The notes beneath the pieces are model-generated. The model worked only from the letters and a program-made list of their open reading frames with translations. It searched no databases and was not told the DNA's origin. A DNA stretch of 64,000 nt from NCBI GenBank assembly GCA_037176725.1, contig JAZBRS010000060.1, positions 57,812,001-57,876,000 of the forward strand, written 5' to 3'. Numbering within the stretch: the stretch's first letter is position 1; the number at the start of each line of letters is the position of its first letter. The position numbers were made by a program, and so were the translations under genes. Source of the DNA: Posidonia oceanica. Its lineage: Eukaryota > Streptophyta > Magnoliopsida > Alismatales > Posidoniaceae. Positions 44,719-57,002 of the stretch are shown here, piece after piece.

Positions 44719-47700
44719 TGACAGGCTCGGATCATTTGGGACCTTCTGGTGATTGCTGGATCTAAACCTAGGTCAAAACAACCCCCAACCCTCTTCATCT
44801 CACCCTTCAAAACAAGCCTAACTTGACCTAAGCCTACACCCTCTTTCCAAGCCCAAAACCTGCCCAAAAACCATAGGAAAATCCATCAACCCCTACTTAG
44901 CAAACCTACCCAAACACTTAAAAACTTTCAGCCCAAAATCATTTCCAAAAACCCTAGTAAACCTAGGTAAAACCACCCTTTTTCTACACCTTAAAACCCT
45001 TCCAAAACTTGCTCAAAACTAGACCAAAGCCCTAGAACCAACACTAGAAATCGTAGGCTATACACTCCCCAATTTTCACCCCATTTCAAGACCTTTAAGC
45101 CTTCCTTTTACCTAAATTATTCTTTTCTCTCTCTTGGATTATTCTTTTCTCTCTCCTCTCTCTCTCTCCTGATTCTCCTCCCTCTTTTCATCCCCTTCTC
45201 TCTCTTTTTCTTGCCTGGCTGTGGGCCCCCTTTGAGCTTCTATCTCTTCTCTATCTTATTTCTATTTTTACCATATTTTTAGCATTTTCCCTGACTTTTA
45301 AAAAAATTGTTTTCCCCCAACTCATCTCTTTCCCCTTTATTCCTCCTTTTTCCCTTTTCTTCTTCCTTCTCTTTTCCTTTTTCCTTCTTTTGCTAAAATC
45401 CATAAAAAAACCCTTAAAAATCTCTAAAACTCTAAAACAAAAGGGAAACAAACCAGAACCCTAAGAAAAATAATTAAAAATACTAAACAAACAATTAAGA
45501 ACCTAAACCCAACTAAATCTAGTTAAAATGGAAAACCAAGGATGCAAGCTAAAAAATGCAAAACAAACCAAAAGAAAATGCTGTAAAATCAAGGAAAAAA
45601 CTAAAATATAACCAAAACCAACCAAAAGTGAAAACCCTATCAAAATAATCTAAGAACAAACCCTAAGAAGAAGTAAAACAATTAAAAACACTAAGACAAA
45701 TAATTAATGAAAAAAAACTTAACTTAACAAACCTAAGAAGAACAACTTAAGAACTTAATTAAAAAGAAAATGAGAAACAAAGTAAAAAGATTTAAAAACA
45801 CTTAATCCATCAAGAAGAAACTTAACCAAAAAACATCAAGAAAACTTAACAAATAAAAATCAAAAGTATAATTTAAAGAAGACTTAAGAAGAATCCTAAA
45901 AGGACTAAAATCAAATGCCAAAACTCACTCTAATTAATCCAAAAATAAATCTTAAAAAATCCTAATTAACATCCCAAGTACTTAACAAGAAAAGCATAAT
46001 TAAAAAATAACTTAAAAGGCTTAACAAACACTTAATCAAAATGGAAAACAAATTAAAAACAAAGAAAACCCTTAAAACCCTAATCAAACCCAAAACCCCT
46101 CTAAAATCAGAATTAATCAACTAAAAACAGTCATTAAAAATTTAATCAAGATCCTGACTCACAACATGATCATTCTAATATTTTTACTTATTTTTATTTT
46201 ATTTTTACCTAATTTATTTCTCCCCTTTTTCTCCTCTCTTTCTCTCTTTCTTCCTATTCTTTTTTTTATTCTTTCTTTTCTGCTGGGCCCAATCCAGCCC
46301 GTCCACCCCTTCCTTCTTTCTTTTTTCTTTTTTATTTTCTGGTTCGCAGCCCAGCCCGCTTCCCTCCTTCTTCCTCTTCCTTCTTCTTCCTCAGCTTCTT
46401 CCTTCTCCTCCCGCGAAGCTGCACAGGACTCCCACTTCTTTTTCAAATTCAAGCTTTCCCCCTCCATCCAATCCAGCAACAGCTTGCCGCTCCTCTCTCT
46501 TCTCTCAGCACCTTTTCCGGGAGGCATTAACTGCCTGTCGTCTCGCCGGCCTCCTCTCAACTCCAGCTCTAGTGTTCGGCGCCGACAGGATTTGAAAATC
46601 CTCAACGCGCCCAGCTCCGCTGATGCCCTGATAAAGCCTCAGCATTCCATCTCCTCCAATGCCTTTTGCCATCCGAGAGAGAGATCTAGAGATTCAGAAA
46701 GAATTCCCAAGCAAACTTCTCCTTCTTCTCCCTCTGAATTCAGCAGCCTTCCCCCTTCTTTTTCCTCAGAAACCAAGCCCCTTCCAAGCCTCCAATTCTC
46801 TTCCATTTCATCCCCCAAATCCACCCAGAGTCCCAGCATTCCTCCTCCACCATTTCCCGGCCTTTCCACTCCTGAAAACACCCCCAGTCCACCGAATTCC
46901 CATCACAGAAGCTAACTGCAACCCAACACCACCTCTCCTGAAATTGCCTTCACCACAGACCTCTACTCCGTCCCAAACTTTCCCCAGTCACTCGCCTGAA
47001 CTCCACCTCTCCAAGCCACCTAGCCTTCAGCCTTCTCCCCCCTCACAGGCCGAACCTTCCACCACAAACAGTTACCTCCCTCTCTGACCAGAAAATCGAC
47101 CGGCCTGTAAACTCCACCCACAGCCTCCCAAAACCCAATTCAATCACCCAGAATCGTTCACCAGACCTCCAGCAGTCTACCAGAGGGTCCTATCCGGCCT
47201 GAGGAGCAGCGGACACTCCCCCCGGTCTCCGTCTGCCTCTGTGAACCCACAATCAGCCGAATCTTCCTCCGGTCTTCGCAGCAGCCGTCCAACCATCCGG
47301 GAAGCACCGGAAGGCTCCGTGGAGGCGATCCCAATCCTCGCGAGCAGCAGACGGTGCCCGCAGCGGCCAGACGAGCTCCACCGGTGACCTCTGAAACCGC
47401 CTGCGTCGGGAGGACTTCCCAGCCACGGAAACAGGTAAAATCTTATCCCTTTAGCTTAATCTTCCTTCCTTCTTGCTTTTCCGCCCCTTAGACTAGGGTT
47501 CCCTTCGCTCCTGCGTCGGGTCAACGCCGGTCAGAGTCGTCTTCTCCGGCGAGCCTCACCGTGCGTCCCTCCACTCCGGTCAGCAGAACGCCGTTCCAGC
47601 AGCACCCTCCGGTCCGCACGAGTCTCAAGAACACGCTCCGGCCTTCAGATCGCCGCGTCGTCGCGCCGATCGCCCGGGGTGCACTTCTGAAGCTCTGCAG

Positions 47701-50476
47701 ACCTCCGGTGGCTTCTCCGGCTCGCTCCAGCCTACGTCGAGCTCCGCCGAGCGTCGTCCGACCTCCGTCAGGACCTAGAGACGCCTCCCTGCTGGTCTGC
47801 GCAGCCCCAGCATCCCTGTGCCGGCGTTCATGGACGCTGGCAGCTTGCTGCTACAGTGTCCATGGCCGTCGGCCATGCACTGTTCCTTTATTTTCCAGTT
47901 ATCTAAGTTTTTCGTTAAATATTGCATTTCTGGTCTGAGTTCTTGTTATTTTGCATTCCAGTCCTTTATTTGATTTAATCTGCTGATTTCTGAACTGAAA
48001 CTATATTAAATTGCATGAAATGTTTGTGGTTCTCCTTATTTGCTTTCTGGTCCTTTTACTGTGCTGTTCTTCAGTAATAAGTTAGACTCTGGCCCTCCAG
48101 TTTTTGATTTTTGCACTTAGGTCCTGCAGTAGCTTAATTTAATTTAATGCATGAATTTTGCCATATGAAATTGCATTCTGGGTTCCCTCTGTTTTCAGTA
48201 TTTGCATCCTGATCCTCTGTCCTGTAGTACTTAGGTTTTATTTTTCATTTTTGCTTGTTGCATTGCATTTTTCCCCCTCTGTTTTCTGATTTTTGCATGT
48301 AGGTCCTTTCTAATGCACAGTAGCCATTTTAAATGCATATTTAGCTTATTAAATTGCATTTTTGACCTTGCATATTTTAAAAATTGCATGTCAGTCCTCT
48401 GTCTGCCCCTTTAATGCATATTTTGCTTCAAAAATTGCATTTTTGACCCTGCATGTTTGAAAAATTGCACATAGGTCCTCTACATGCTTATAAAAATCAT
48501 TTAAATGCATATTTTGCTTCAAAAATTGCATTTTAGCCCCACATGTTTGAAAAATTGCATGTAGGTCCCCATTTGCATTCCCAGACTACTTAGGACCCTG
48601 TTTTTCTGGAAAAATTGCATTTTAGACCCTAATGATTTCAAAATTGCATCTTCAACTTGCCACACGATTTCAAAACTTGTCCTGATGCATACCCCTTTTG
48701 GAAAATTGCATTTTAAACCCTATCCTTTGCAAAATTGCATACAGACCCTCCTTTTTTCAAATTCCCTGCATGAAAGCCCCAAAACTTTTCAAAACTTTTG
48801 CATTTAGACCCCCATCCTTTCAAAATTGCATTTGAACCCCCAATTTTCTGAAAAATCCCTCCTGAGTCTTTTCTTGCTTCCTGCATGCATTTGCACTCAT
48901 GTAGTCTTGCATTTGGCATCCTCTGCACACACTCAAGTACCATTAGCTCCCATTCACGAGGGAGGACCTGTTTGCACACCCCTAGGACCTCCTGAACACT
49001 TAGATCTGTTCTTCTCCCCTGTTCTGGCCTCTCTGCCTTGAAGCTGCGATATCTTCCAATCCGGCCGTTGGATCTTCTCAAACAAGCTACCCAGACGACC
49101 CCGGCGAAGCGCTCTTCAGCATGGTCCAAGCAGATTTCAGATCAGGCCCCCGATTTTCCAGGTACGTCCTCCTGAACTCCTACACAGCATTCATTTGCAC
49201 ATCATTTGTATTGCATGCATCGTTTTCGCTTTTTGCTTCTTCGAGCATGTAGAATAGGACTTCCTCCTCTTATCCATCAACTCCGTTCCTCATTTCGCGT
49301 ATTCCCAAGTGTTTTGTGTTGTGTTTCCCCTGGATTCACCACTTATTGCGGCTTTCTTCCCCCTTTTCCACGATCCGATCGCACCGCGAGCTTTGGGCAG
49401 CGTGCGAGACACATCGTGGAGCGGTTTAGTGGAAAACAGTCACAAAGCAGTGGTAATCCCTCCACTTGCTTGTTCTCTCCAGTGTAGGTCTTCACACCTA
49501 CTCTGCGTGGCCCTTAAACAGTGCCTGTCCTCACACACGCACTGTTTACTTCTCCTTTCGCTTCCCTTGATCTTTTTTCCTTGCATTTGCATCTGCATGG
49601 TTTTGCTGAGGTTTTATTCCGTCTTTTGGCACCATTTTGCGTGCCCGCTCTGTTTTTGGCACCGTTTTGCGTGCCCGCTTTGTTTTTGGCACCGTTTTGC
49701 GTGCCCGCTTTGTCTTTGGCACCGTTTTGCGTGCCCGCTTCGCTTCTGGCACTGTTTTGCGTGCCCGTCTTGTTTTCTTGCACCGTTTTGCGTGTCGCTC
49801 TCATTTCTTGCATTGTTTCGCGTGTTTTACGCCATTTTCTCTTGCATGTCGCTTGCATTGCTTGGTTTTACCGTTGTTTTGCTTTTTCACTTGCATTTGC
49901 ATATAGGGCAGTGATGCTTTCTGCCTGGAGTTCTCACGAGCCCGGTTTCGCCCGGTTCGGAACACAGACAGCGCTGCTGAGCACTTAGACAGCACGTTTA
50001 CTTTCTTGCATTGCATTCCACCACTTAGAGCACACCTATGAGCATTCATTCTGGCATTCATTGGCATTTAGGCATTCAAATCTGCATTTCCCTGCGTATG
50101 CGAGCGTAAGCCTAGAAAGACCGATTCTCGGGCGTGTCGGGGGTGCCTAACACCTTCCCTGCGCATAACAGGAGTCCTTGCCCAGTCTTTTGGCCCGCAA
50201 TGACCATATCGCCCTTATCCTAGGCATGAGTCATCTCATTTGCATGTATTTGCATTTGTTTTCCTTTGCATTGCTTCGCTTTGCATTTCTTGCTTGGTTT
50301 TGCGTGTTAATTCACGCATTTCTCCGGTTTTCCTTGTCTCCCGATAATAGACATGGTGGCGACTCTGATTTGTCTTATCTTCTTCTTTTCTTCCTTTTTA
50401 AGTGTTTTCGAGTTGAGCCCTCCTCCTCGGACCATCGCCGCTAATAGTAAGCCTGATTCTGATTGGGATTACTACA
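44703..50476 (+). repeat. Element A 3' LTR
   Basis: A 5,774-bp LTR, TGTTGACACC...TTACTACA. Its right 3.49 kb pairs with 1-3517. The left part (44703-46980), absent from the truncated 5' copy, has AACCCTA-like motifs near 44900-45050, CT-rich runs (45120-45210) and a long A-rich stretch (45400-46150). Array of 30-bp units at 49622-49800; LTR-end block at 50140-50183; PBS-like GTGGCGACTCTG at 50356-50367. The right neighbour is element C's protease, so this is the outer end of A. Confidence 0.95.
49622..49800 (+). repeat. 30-bp tandem repeat in A 3' LTR
   Basis: Same unit as 2633-2840, with one copy fewer. Confidence 0.85.
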
Positions 50477-50990
50477 TGGTGATAAAGGGAATGACAACTT
50501 TTGATAACACCCACCATGACTCCCTAGGGATCCTGATTGTTCCTCTCACCATTGGCTCGGTCGTATTCAATGTAAAATTCTACATTCTCGACTTGGAGCC
50601 CAATTTCAATCTTCTGCTTGGGCGCCCTTGGCTATATAAGCATCAGGTCATCCCCTCGACCCTCCACCACATGATCAAGTTTTGCCACGGTGACGATGTC
50701 ATCGTTGTCATGGCAGAAAACTTTGAGAAGGAGCGGATCGAGGCGGTTTCTCCCATCTCTTCGCAGACTGTCCCCTTTGACCTTGAGCTTTCAGATGCTT
50801 TGTATTGCGTTAATCGGTGTGAGCCGGTTAACTTTATTCCTGATCTTGAACACGTCAACTCCTTGGCCGTTCACAGTAACCCCTTCCGATTGGTTGAAAA
50901 CGTCTATCACAGGTGGGGCTATGTCAAAGGAACACCGCTCAGGCGATACGGCAAGGGAATCGCTGAGCCGATCAGAGCAGCGGAGTGAAG
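50477..50990 (+). pseudogene. pol: Element C protease, C-terminal part
   Basis: This begins in mid-domain at VIKGMTTFDN (A: VKGMTAFDN) because element A inserted here; the catalytic VDNGSG half should lie left of A, off-window. LLLGRPWLYKHQ and the conserved SPISSQTVPFD...YCVNRCEPVNF region are present. The frame ends at a TGA near 50986. Confidence 0.88.
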
Positions 50991-52620
50991 AGACTCCGAA
51001 GGTCTCATATACGATCTGTAGTCTAGCAAAATGGACGCATGCAGCCAAAGAATCAAAGGATGGCCTTCCCTTAGGACCTTGCTAACTTTATCAGTGCAGG
51101 TACCCTTGATTCAAGCAGCAATGAAGCCACAGCGCAACAAGTATCATGCTCGAGCTCTCCGCTGCTGACGGAGGAGTGGGTCGGCATTGAGGACTACTAC
51201 TCGAATGAGGAGCAATCTGGCAAAGTTGAAGCAGCCTCAACCAGCAGTGAGACTCAGCTCAGTGCAGCAGCTTCTCGGTCGGTTTGTCTGGCACTCACTG
51301 ATTCAACAGCAGAATTAGCAGGCCCTGCGGTAGGATTGACAGTCTCTCCTCTTTCTGCATCTTCACTAGCGTCACTGACAGCCACAGCAGCAGCTCCTGA
51401 GTCAGGAGCACGCCCTCAGGCACTATCCAGCAGTCTGCTTGTGGCCACAACCATGCTAGCATGGAAGTCACCTTTTCCGATGGTGCAGTCAGTCGGATCA
51501 GACGGGAGCATGACTCGGTTCGTATCATTAACAGCGCCACAAGCAAGCCAGGTGGCTCTATCAAGCATACAATTGTTAGCTTTAGTAGATCCCGCCTTGT
51601 GGAGGATCCCTACCGCTGCTACAGGGAGACAACCACCGTCACCCATGGGCACCGGCGCTTTGTCCCCCAGCATAGTCGGCCAGCCATCGGCCCTCCGGAG
51701 GAGCACTTTTGCCTCCCCTCCAGCTGCAACAGTGACCTTGGCAACATACCCACCAGCAGCACGCCTAGCAGTCGGCCGAGAGCTAGAAGCCACTATCGCC
51801 TACTACGTCGACTCACCCTCGGATGAGGAGGGAGGAGTGGCTTAGTGGCTCAGGTTGACTTCATGATGGGAGACTTGGAGCAACTGTTCCAAGAGCAACT
51901 TGTGTCCCTGGTAGAGGACAACGCGGGATATCAGGTAGAGAGGAAAGGGAAAGCCGTGGTCACGGACCCCTCCCCGCAGAAAGATCACGCCTCTATCATG
52001 GTCCTAAAGGAAGATCTAGTAGCGGCAGTGCCCACCAGATCAGATGAGCTAATCACCCTACAGCCGAGGTGTGGGTCTAGATGGTTTGTGCAGCGCATGC
52101 CCCACTCGGGCAGAGTAGCAAGCGGCAGTACACAGATCAGCTGCTAGCCTGACATATTCCTCACAAGCACATTAGAATATGCGGAGGAAGCACCAGCACT
52201 CGCAGCATCAGCAACATCAGCATTAGCACCAGCACAGCAAGCATCAGCAACCGTAGCACAGCAAGCATCAGCACCCGCAGCACAGCAAGCACCCGCAGCA
52301 CAGCAAGCACCCGCAGCATCAGCATCAGCATCAGCACCTACCGCACAACAAGCACCCGTAGGATTAGCACCAGCACTTGTAGCATCAGCACCAGCACTCA
52401 TAGCATCAACACTAGCAGCACAGTCAGCACCCACATGGTCAGCAGCAACAACACAGGTAGCAGCACAGATCACAGTACAGATAGCAGCAGCATAGTCAGC
52501 AGAGTCAACAGCAGTAGCAGAGTAGGCAGAGGAGATTGCCAGGACAGAGGTCTTGCATCGAGGATATAGAAACAATCGGGTAAGCGTGACCATCCTGAAG
52601 CGTCACTAGCACCAAGCAGC
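50991..52620 (+). pseudogene. pol: Element C pro-RT linker, decayed
   Basis: It aligns with A's linker in islands: VGIEDYYSNEEQSGK (about 51180), YYVDSPSDEEGG (about 51800) and GKAVVTDPSPQKDHASIMVL (about 51950). Frames shift repeatedly. TAG stops at 52145-52147 and 52606-52608 stand where A has CAG. Positions 52180-52500 are a degenerate CAGCAGCATCAGCACC repeat, expanded relative to A. Confidence 0.8.
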
Positions 52621-54330
52621 AGAACATATGCACTGCTTCGATATCACAGACCCCACCTTTGAGAAGGAGATCCTCTTGGAACTCATTGCATATGGAGAGG
52701 AGGATGATACAGGCAAAGATGAGAATGATGAGCCATCGCCTGAGTTCCGGCCCCACGACGACGATCCAGAAGGCCCCAATCTCCATGTCAAAGAAGAGAC
52801 AGACGTTGTCAACATCGGTGCAGTAGAAGAAGCCAGAGAGGTCCGTATCAGTGCCCATCTGTCGCCCCAGGCTAGAGCAGAATTCATTGCAATCTTGAAA
52901 GAGTATGCAAATGTCTTTGTCTGGAGCTATGAAGATATGGTCGGCCTCGATGTCGAAATAGTCGTGCACAACCTGCCCTTGAATCTAGATGCCAAGCTAG
53001 TAAAGAAGAAGCTAAGAAGATGGCGACCGCAGTGGCTGCTCATGATCAAAGAAGAGATCATGAAGCAGCACAATGTCAATTTTCTGAAGGTCGTCCTTTA
53101 CCCTGAATGGCTTGCAAACGTCGTGCCAGTGCCCAAGAAGGATGGTCAAGTCCACATGTGCATCGACTATAGGGACCTGAACAAGGCAAGTCCCAAGGAC
53201 GATTTCTCACTGTCGCACATCGATGTCCTAGTCGACAACACTGTCGGGTACAAAATGCTCTCTTTCATGGACGGCTTCTCCGGCTATAACCAAATCAGAC
53301 TGGCGGAAGAAGACATGGAGAAAACCTCCTTTATCACCCCTTGGGGAGTCTTCTGCTACCAAGTTATGCCGTTTGGGCTGAAGATCGCTGGCGCAACCTA
53401 TCAAAGGGCAATGATTGCATCATTCCATGACCTCATGCACCAGGAAGTTGAGGTTCACGTGGATGACATGATCGCCAAGATCAAAGAGCCCGAGAATCAC
53501 CTCGCCTGTCTAAGGAAGCTCTTTGACCGCTTGAGGAAGTACAAGTTGCGCCTCAACCCCAGCAAATTCGTATTTAGGGTATCATCTGGCAAGCTCCTGG
53601 GCTACATCATAAGCTAGAGGGGGATTGAAGTGGACCCGATGAAGGCAAAAGCCATCGTGGACATGCCACCCCCTAGGACTGAGAAAGAAGTCAGAAGCCT
53701 ACTAGGGCGTCTACAGTATATCAGTCGGTTCATTACACAGCTCACCCCTATCTACGAACCAATCTTCAAGCTCCTGAGGAAGAATGAATAAATCAACTGG
53801 AGCGAGGAGTGCCAAGCTGCCTTTGACAAGATCAAACAGCTTTTGATCAAGCCTCTTGTTTTGGTTCCTCCCACACCAGGGAGACCTCTGCTTCTCTATC
53901 TTTCTACCACGTAGCATTCCATGGGTGCCGTCTTGGGCCAGCATGACGAATCAGGTAGAAAGGAGTGTGCCATTTATTACCTGAGCAAGAAATTCAATGA
54001 TTGCGAAGCCCGGTATAGCACAATTGAGAAGACTTGCTTATCTCTCTTCTAGGCAAAGCAGAAATTGAGGCACTACATGATGGCATACCAAGTTCGGCTT
54101 CTATGCTGGCATGACTCCATCAAGTTCCTCTTCCAGAAGCCAGCCATGGTGGGCAGATGCGTTAAGTGGCAGGTGCTACTGTCTCAGTACGACATCACCT
54201 TCGTCACGCAGAGATCCATGAAGGATCAAGCCATGGCAGATCATCTTGCTGACTTTCCTTTGCCTGAGTACCAGCCTCTCCAGACGCAGTTCCTGGATGA
54301 GGACATCCTCTTTGCAATGGAGGACTCTGA
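52621..54330 (+). pseudogene. pol: Element C RT and gypsy RNase H
   Basis: RT is open from 52628 to a TAG at 53615-53617. It has KKDGQVHMCIDYRDLNKAS, FMDGFSGYNQI and MPFGLKIAGA; the active-site motif is HVDD instead of YVDD. After the stop, LLGRLQYISRFITQL (about 53695) shows the RT-RNase H connection that A has lost. Further stops: TAA near 53788, TAG at 53912-53914 (same site as the A stop at 11380) and TAG near 54050. RNase H motifs MGAVLGQHDESGRKEC and GRCVKWQVLLSQYD follow. Not functional. Confidence 0.88.
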
Positions 54331-56083
54331 TGGGGAGGACCCTGAAGACCAAGAGCAGTGGCAGCTATACTTTGATGGCGCTGTCAACAAGAAGGGTCGA
54401 GGCATAGGTGCAGTGCTGACAACGCTGCAAGGATAGATGATCCCCTTTGCAAGGAAGCTGTCTTTCAAATGCACTAATAATGAAGCAGAATATGAGGCGT
54501 GCATCCTGGGATTGAAGGTCGTGCTCGAGCATGAGGCGCAGAAGCTGCATGTGCACGGCGATGCCATGCTAGTGATCTCCCAAGTGAATGCCGATTGGAG
54601 AACAAAGGATCCAAAGCTTGTACCATATCACGAACATCTGCTGAAGCTGATAGAAGAATTTGCAAGCATCCACTTCTCGTACATGAACAGGGCAAGGAAC
54701 GCATATGCAGATGAGCTAGCAACCTTGGCGTCTTGGCTCAGCATACCTGAAGACTGTGCAGTGGATGTATCAGTTACCCGCATGGAGCAGCCTGCGCATT
54801 GCATGAGCATAGAGGAGGCAGATCCAGCAGAAGAGCAGCCTTGGTACCATGATATCAAGACCTTCCTGGAGTCTGGCAGCCACCCGCTTGACACCTCAGC
54901 AGCAGATAAAAGAACTTTGGTGCGTTTGGCATCGAAGTATGTGTTAGGAGCAGGGCAGCAATACAGAAGATCATACAATCAGTTGCTCCTATGCTGCCTA
55001 AGCAAGCTAGAGGCTGGCATGCTGACGCTTCAAGTTCATGCAGGGACTTGTGGCCTGCATATGAACGGCATGCTGCTGGCCAAGAAGATCATGCTCCCGG
55101 GCTACTTCTGGTCAACCATGGAGGCAGACTGCTGCCAGTTTGTGTGTAAGTGCCACAACTGCCAGATCCATGGTAATTTTATTCACGCTCCCCCGCAGTA
55201 GTTGCACGGCATGTCCTCGCCATGGCCCTTCTCCACTTGGGGGATTGATGTCATCGGCACTATACACCCTGCTGCTTCTAATGGTCATCGCTTCATTCTG
55301 GTAGCAATTGACTACTTCACCAAGTGGGCGGGAGCAACCTCCTACAAGGCAATCACAGTCGTAGTGACAAAGAAGTTTATCAGAAACAACATCGTCGCCC
55401 GGTATGGGGTCCCACATGCAATCATCTCTGATAACGGCTCGAACTTCATTGCAAAGAGGATCGAGGAGTACCTACAAAACCTCCAGATCAAGCATCACAG
55501 ATCCTCGCCTTATCGGCCGCAGATGAACGGAGCAGTGGAGTCTGCCAACAGAAACATTGTGAAAATAATGAAAAAGATGGTAGAAACCCACAAGGATTGG
55601 CATGACAAGCTTTTGTACACATTCTGGGCGTACAGGAGATCAGTCCGGACCTCGATAGGAGCCACCCTGTACTCGCTGGCATACGGCATGGAAGCGGTGC
55701 TGCCCGTCAAAGTGGAGATCCCCTCGCTGCGGATCCTACGAGAAGCTGAGTTGGAGGAAGTAGAGTGGGTCGAAGACCGCTACGCCCAACTCAACCTGAT
55801 TGATGAGTGTAGATTGCAAGCAATGCACAACGCTCACTGCTACCAGAAGTGGATGGCTAGAGCATATCTGAAGAAAGTGTAGCCCAGAAGCTTCCAGCCA
55901 GGGGATCTCGTTCTGCGAGTCATTCACCTACCAGATGGTCGTGGCAAATTTCGACCCAACTGGCATGGCCCCTTTGCGGTCAAGCAGACATTCTCCAGCG
56001 GTGCAGCAATTCTTGAGGACATGGACCAGGTCGAGCAGTCAGAGCCGGTCAACTCGTGCTACTTCAAGAAGTACTATCAGTAA
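54331..56083 (+). pseudogene. pol: Element C archaeal-type RNase H and integrase
   Basis: The second RNase H has LYFDGAVNKKGRG, NNEAEYEACILG, VHGDAMLVISQ (keeping the GD that is DD in A) and NAYADELATL. Integrase follows, with HAGTCGLHMNG and CHNCQ, catalytic IDVIG, SDNGSNF and NGAVESANRN, and a C-terminal module ending LKKYYQ-like (FKKYYQ) with TAA at 56081-56083. Stops at about 54434, 55199 and 55880 are TAG where A has a glutamine codon. Confidence 0.88.
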
Positions 56084-57002
56084 TTCGACCCTCGCCTTGC
56101 AGATCTCTTGATCCCCGTCTTGCCCCCTTTGCATTTCCACCCTTTGTACATCTTCATGCATCTCTTCCTATCCCATTTCTTGCATTTTCCTCCATTGCAC
56201 ATCTCCGCGCATTTCTTTCTTCAAGCATATCCCATTCAAAAAGCAAAAAAATCATGCATTGCATTCGACCCGATGATGAAATCGGAAGTGCTTGCCTGCT
56301 CTGGATGGAGTCCACCCTGCCTCACCTGACACTACTTAGATGTCTTAGCTAGTGAGGGAGCCACCACTCAGTGAGAACAGGTGAAATACCCAAACCCCCT
56401 AGGACTTGCACCTCCCGAGGGAGATAAAATGCTAGGGTGTTAGCAAGAGTGTGAGCTATAAAAGAATATATGTCTGAGCATGGGCATAAAAGAAAAGCAA
56501 GCAAATAGAAGGCGAAGACAGAAGTAGGCCCTAGAGATAGAGGCGTGTAGTGTAACCTCGTCCCTCCTGCTTACCTTAGAGAGGAGTCGAAGTTCGTGCC
56601 TGGTAAATCTACAAATCCTGTAGGGTCTAGCCACTCCTGTCTAGCAAGCAGCTCCCTAGCTTCCAACCAGGTGCCCATTACCTCCAAGTTAGGAATAGGG
56701 GAAGCCTGCACGCCTATGAGGGAGCAAAAGAAGCAAAAATGAAAAGAGTAGGTGTAGGTCCTTGAGAGTTTGGCATGGAGCCTGTTCTCAGCACACCACC
56801 ACCCATGCACTGCAATCACCCTTTCCAGAGCGCCACCAATAGGTTAGGAGTCTGAGTAGAGTCCAGTGAGTCAAGGACCACTCTCTTCCTCTGTAGCAGG
56901 CGCTAAGCACTCCATATGCTGAGGGCTACAACATATCAAAAATCATGCATATATCTGCACATATCAATCATAAATCATGCATACATGCACATGCACAGCA
57001 TC
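56084..57002 (+). other. Element C post-pol spacer
   Basis: Non-coding, matching A's spacer in the blocks at 56253-56392 (ATCGGAAGTGCTTGCC, TAGCTAGTGAGGGAGCCACC), 56510-56560 and 56745-56935. Candidate donor AACAG/GTGAAA (about 56385) and acceptor-like CTTCCTCTGTAG (about 56897) sit where A has its candidates. The purine tract is reduced. Confidence 0.65.

Larger units (their letters stand above)
1..50476 (+). mobile_element. Element A: Tat/Ogre-like Ty3-gypsy LTR retrotransposon, interrupted by element B
   Basis: The left boundary lies outside the window, because position 1 falls inside the 5' LTR. Order: partial 5' LTR, tRNA-Arg-type primer site, leader, gag-pro-RT-RH-aRH-IN, post-pol spacer, (element B), spacer, extra ORF, two tandem arrays, polypurine tract, 3' LTR. 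Bases 1-3517 match 46990-50476 along their whole length, which identifies the LTR pair. Without B the internal region is 15,325 bp; with two LTRs of about 5.8 kb the element would be about 27 kb. It lies inside element C: the base after the LTR end (50477) is in the middle of C's protease coding region and no primer site follows. The expected 5-bp target duplication is 50477-50481; its partner is off-window. Coding lesions make it a non-autonomous copy now. Confidence 0.93.

Noticed and set aside
44880..45050. AAACCCTA-like words resembling plant telomere repeats
   Set aside because: They are isolated, irregular and part of the LTR's general composition; no tandem TTTAGGG run.
50477..50481. 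Idea that 44703-50476 is a 5' LTR of a separate element with its gag deleted
   Set aside because: The LTR is preceded by A's own extra ORF, arrays and polypurine tract and no primer site follows, so it is A's 3' LTR and the coding sequence after it belongs to an older host element.
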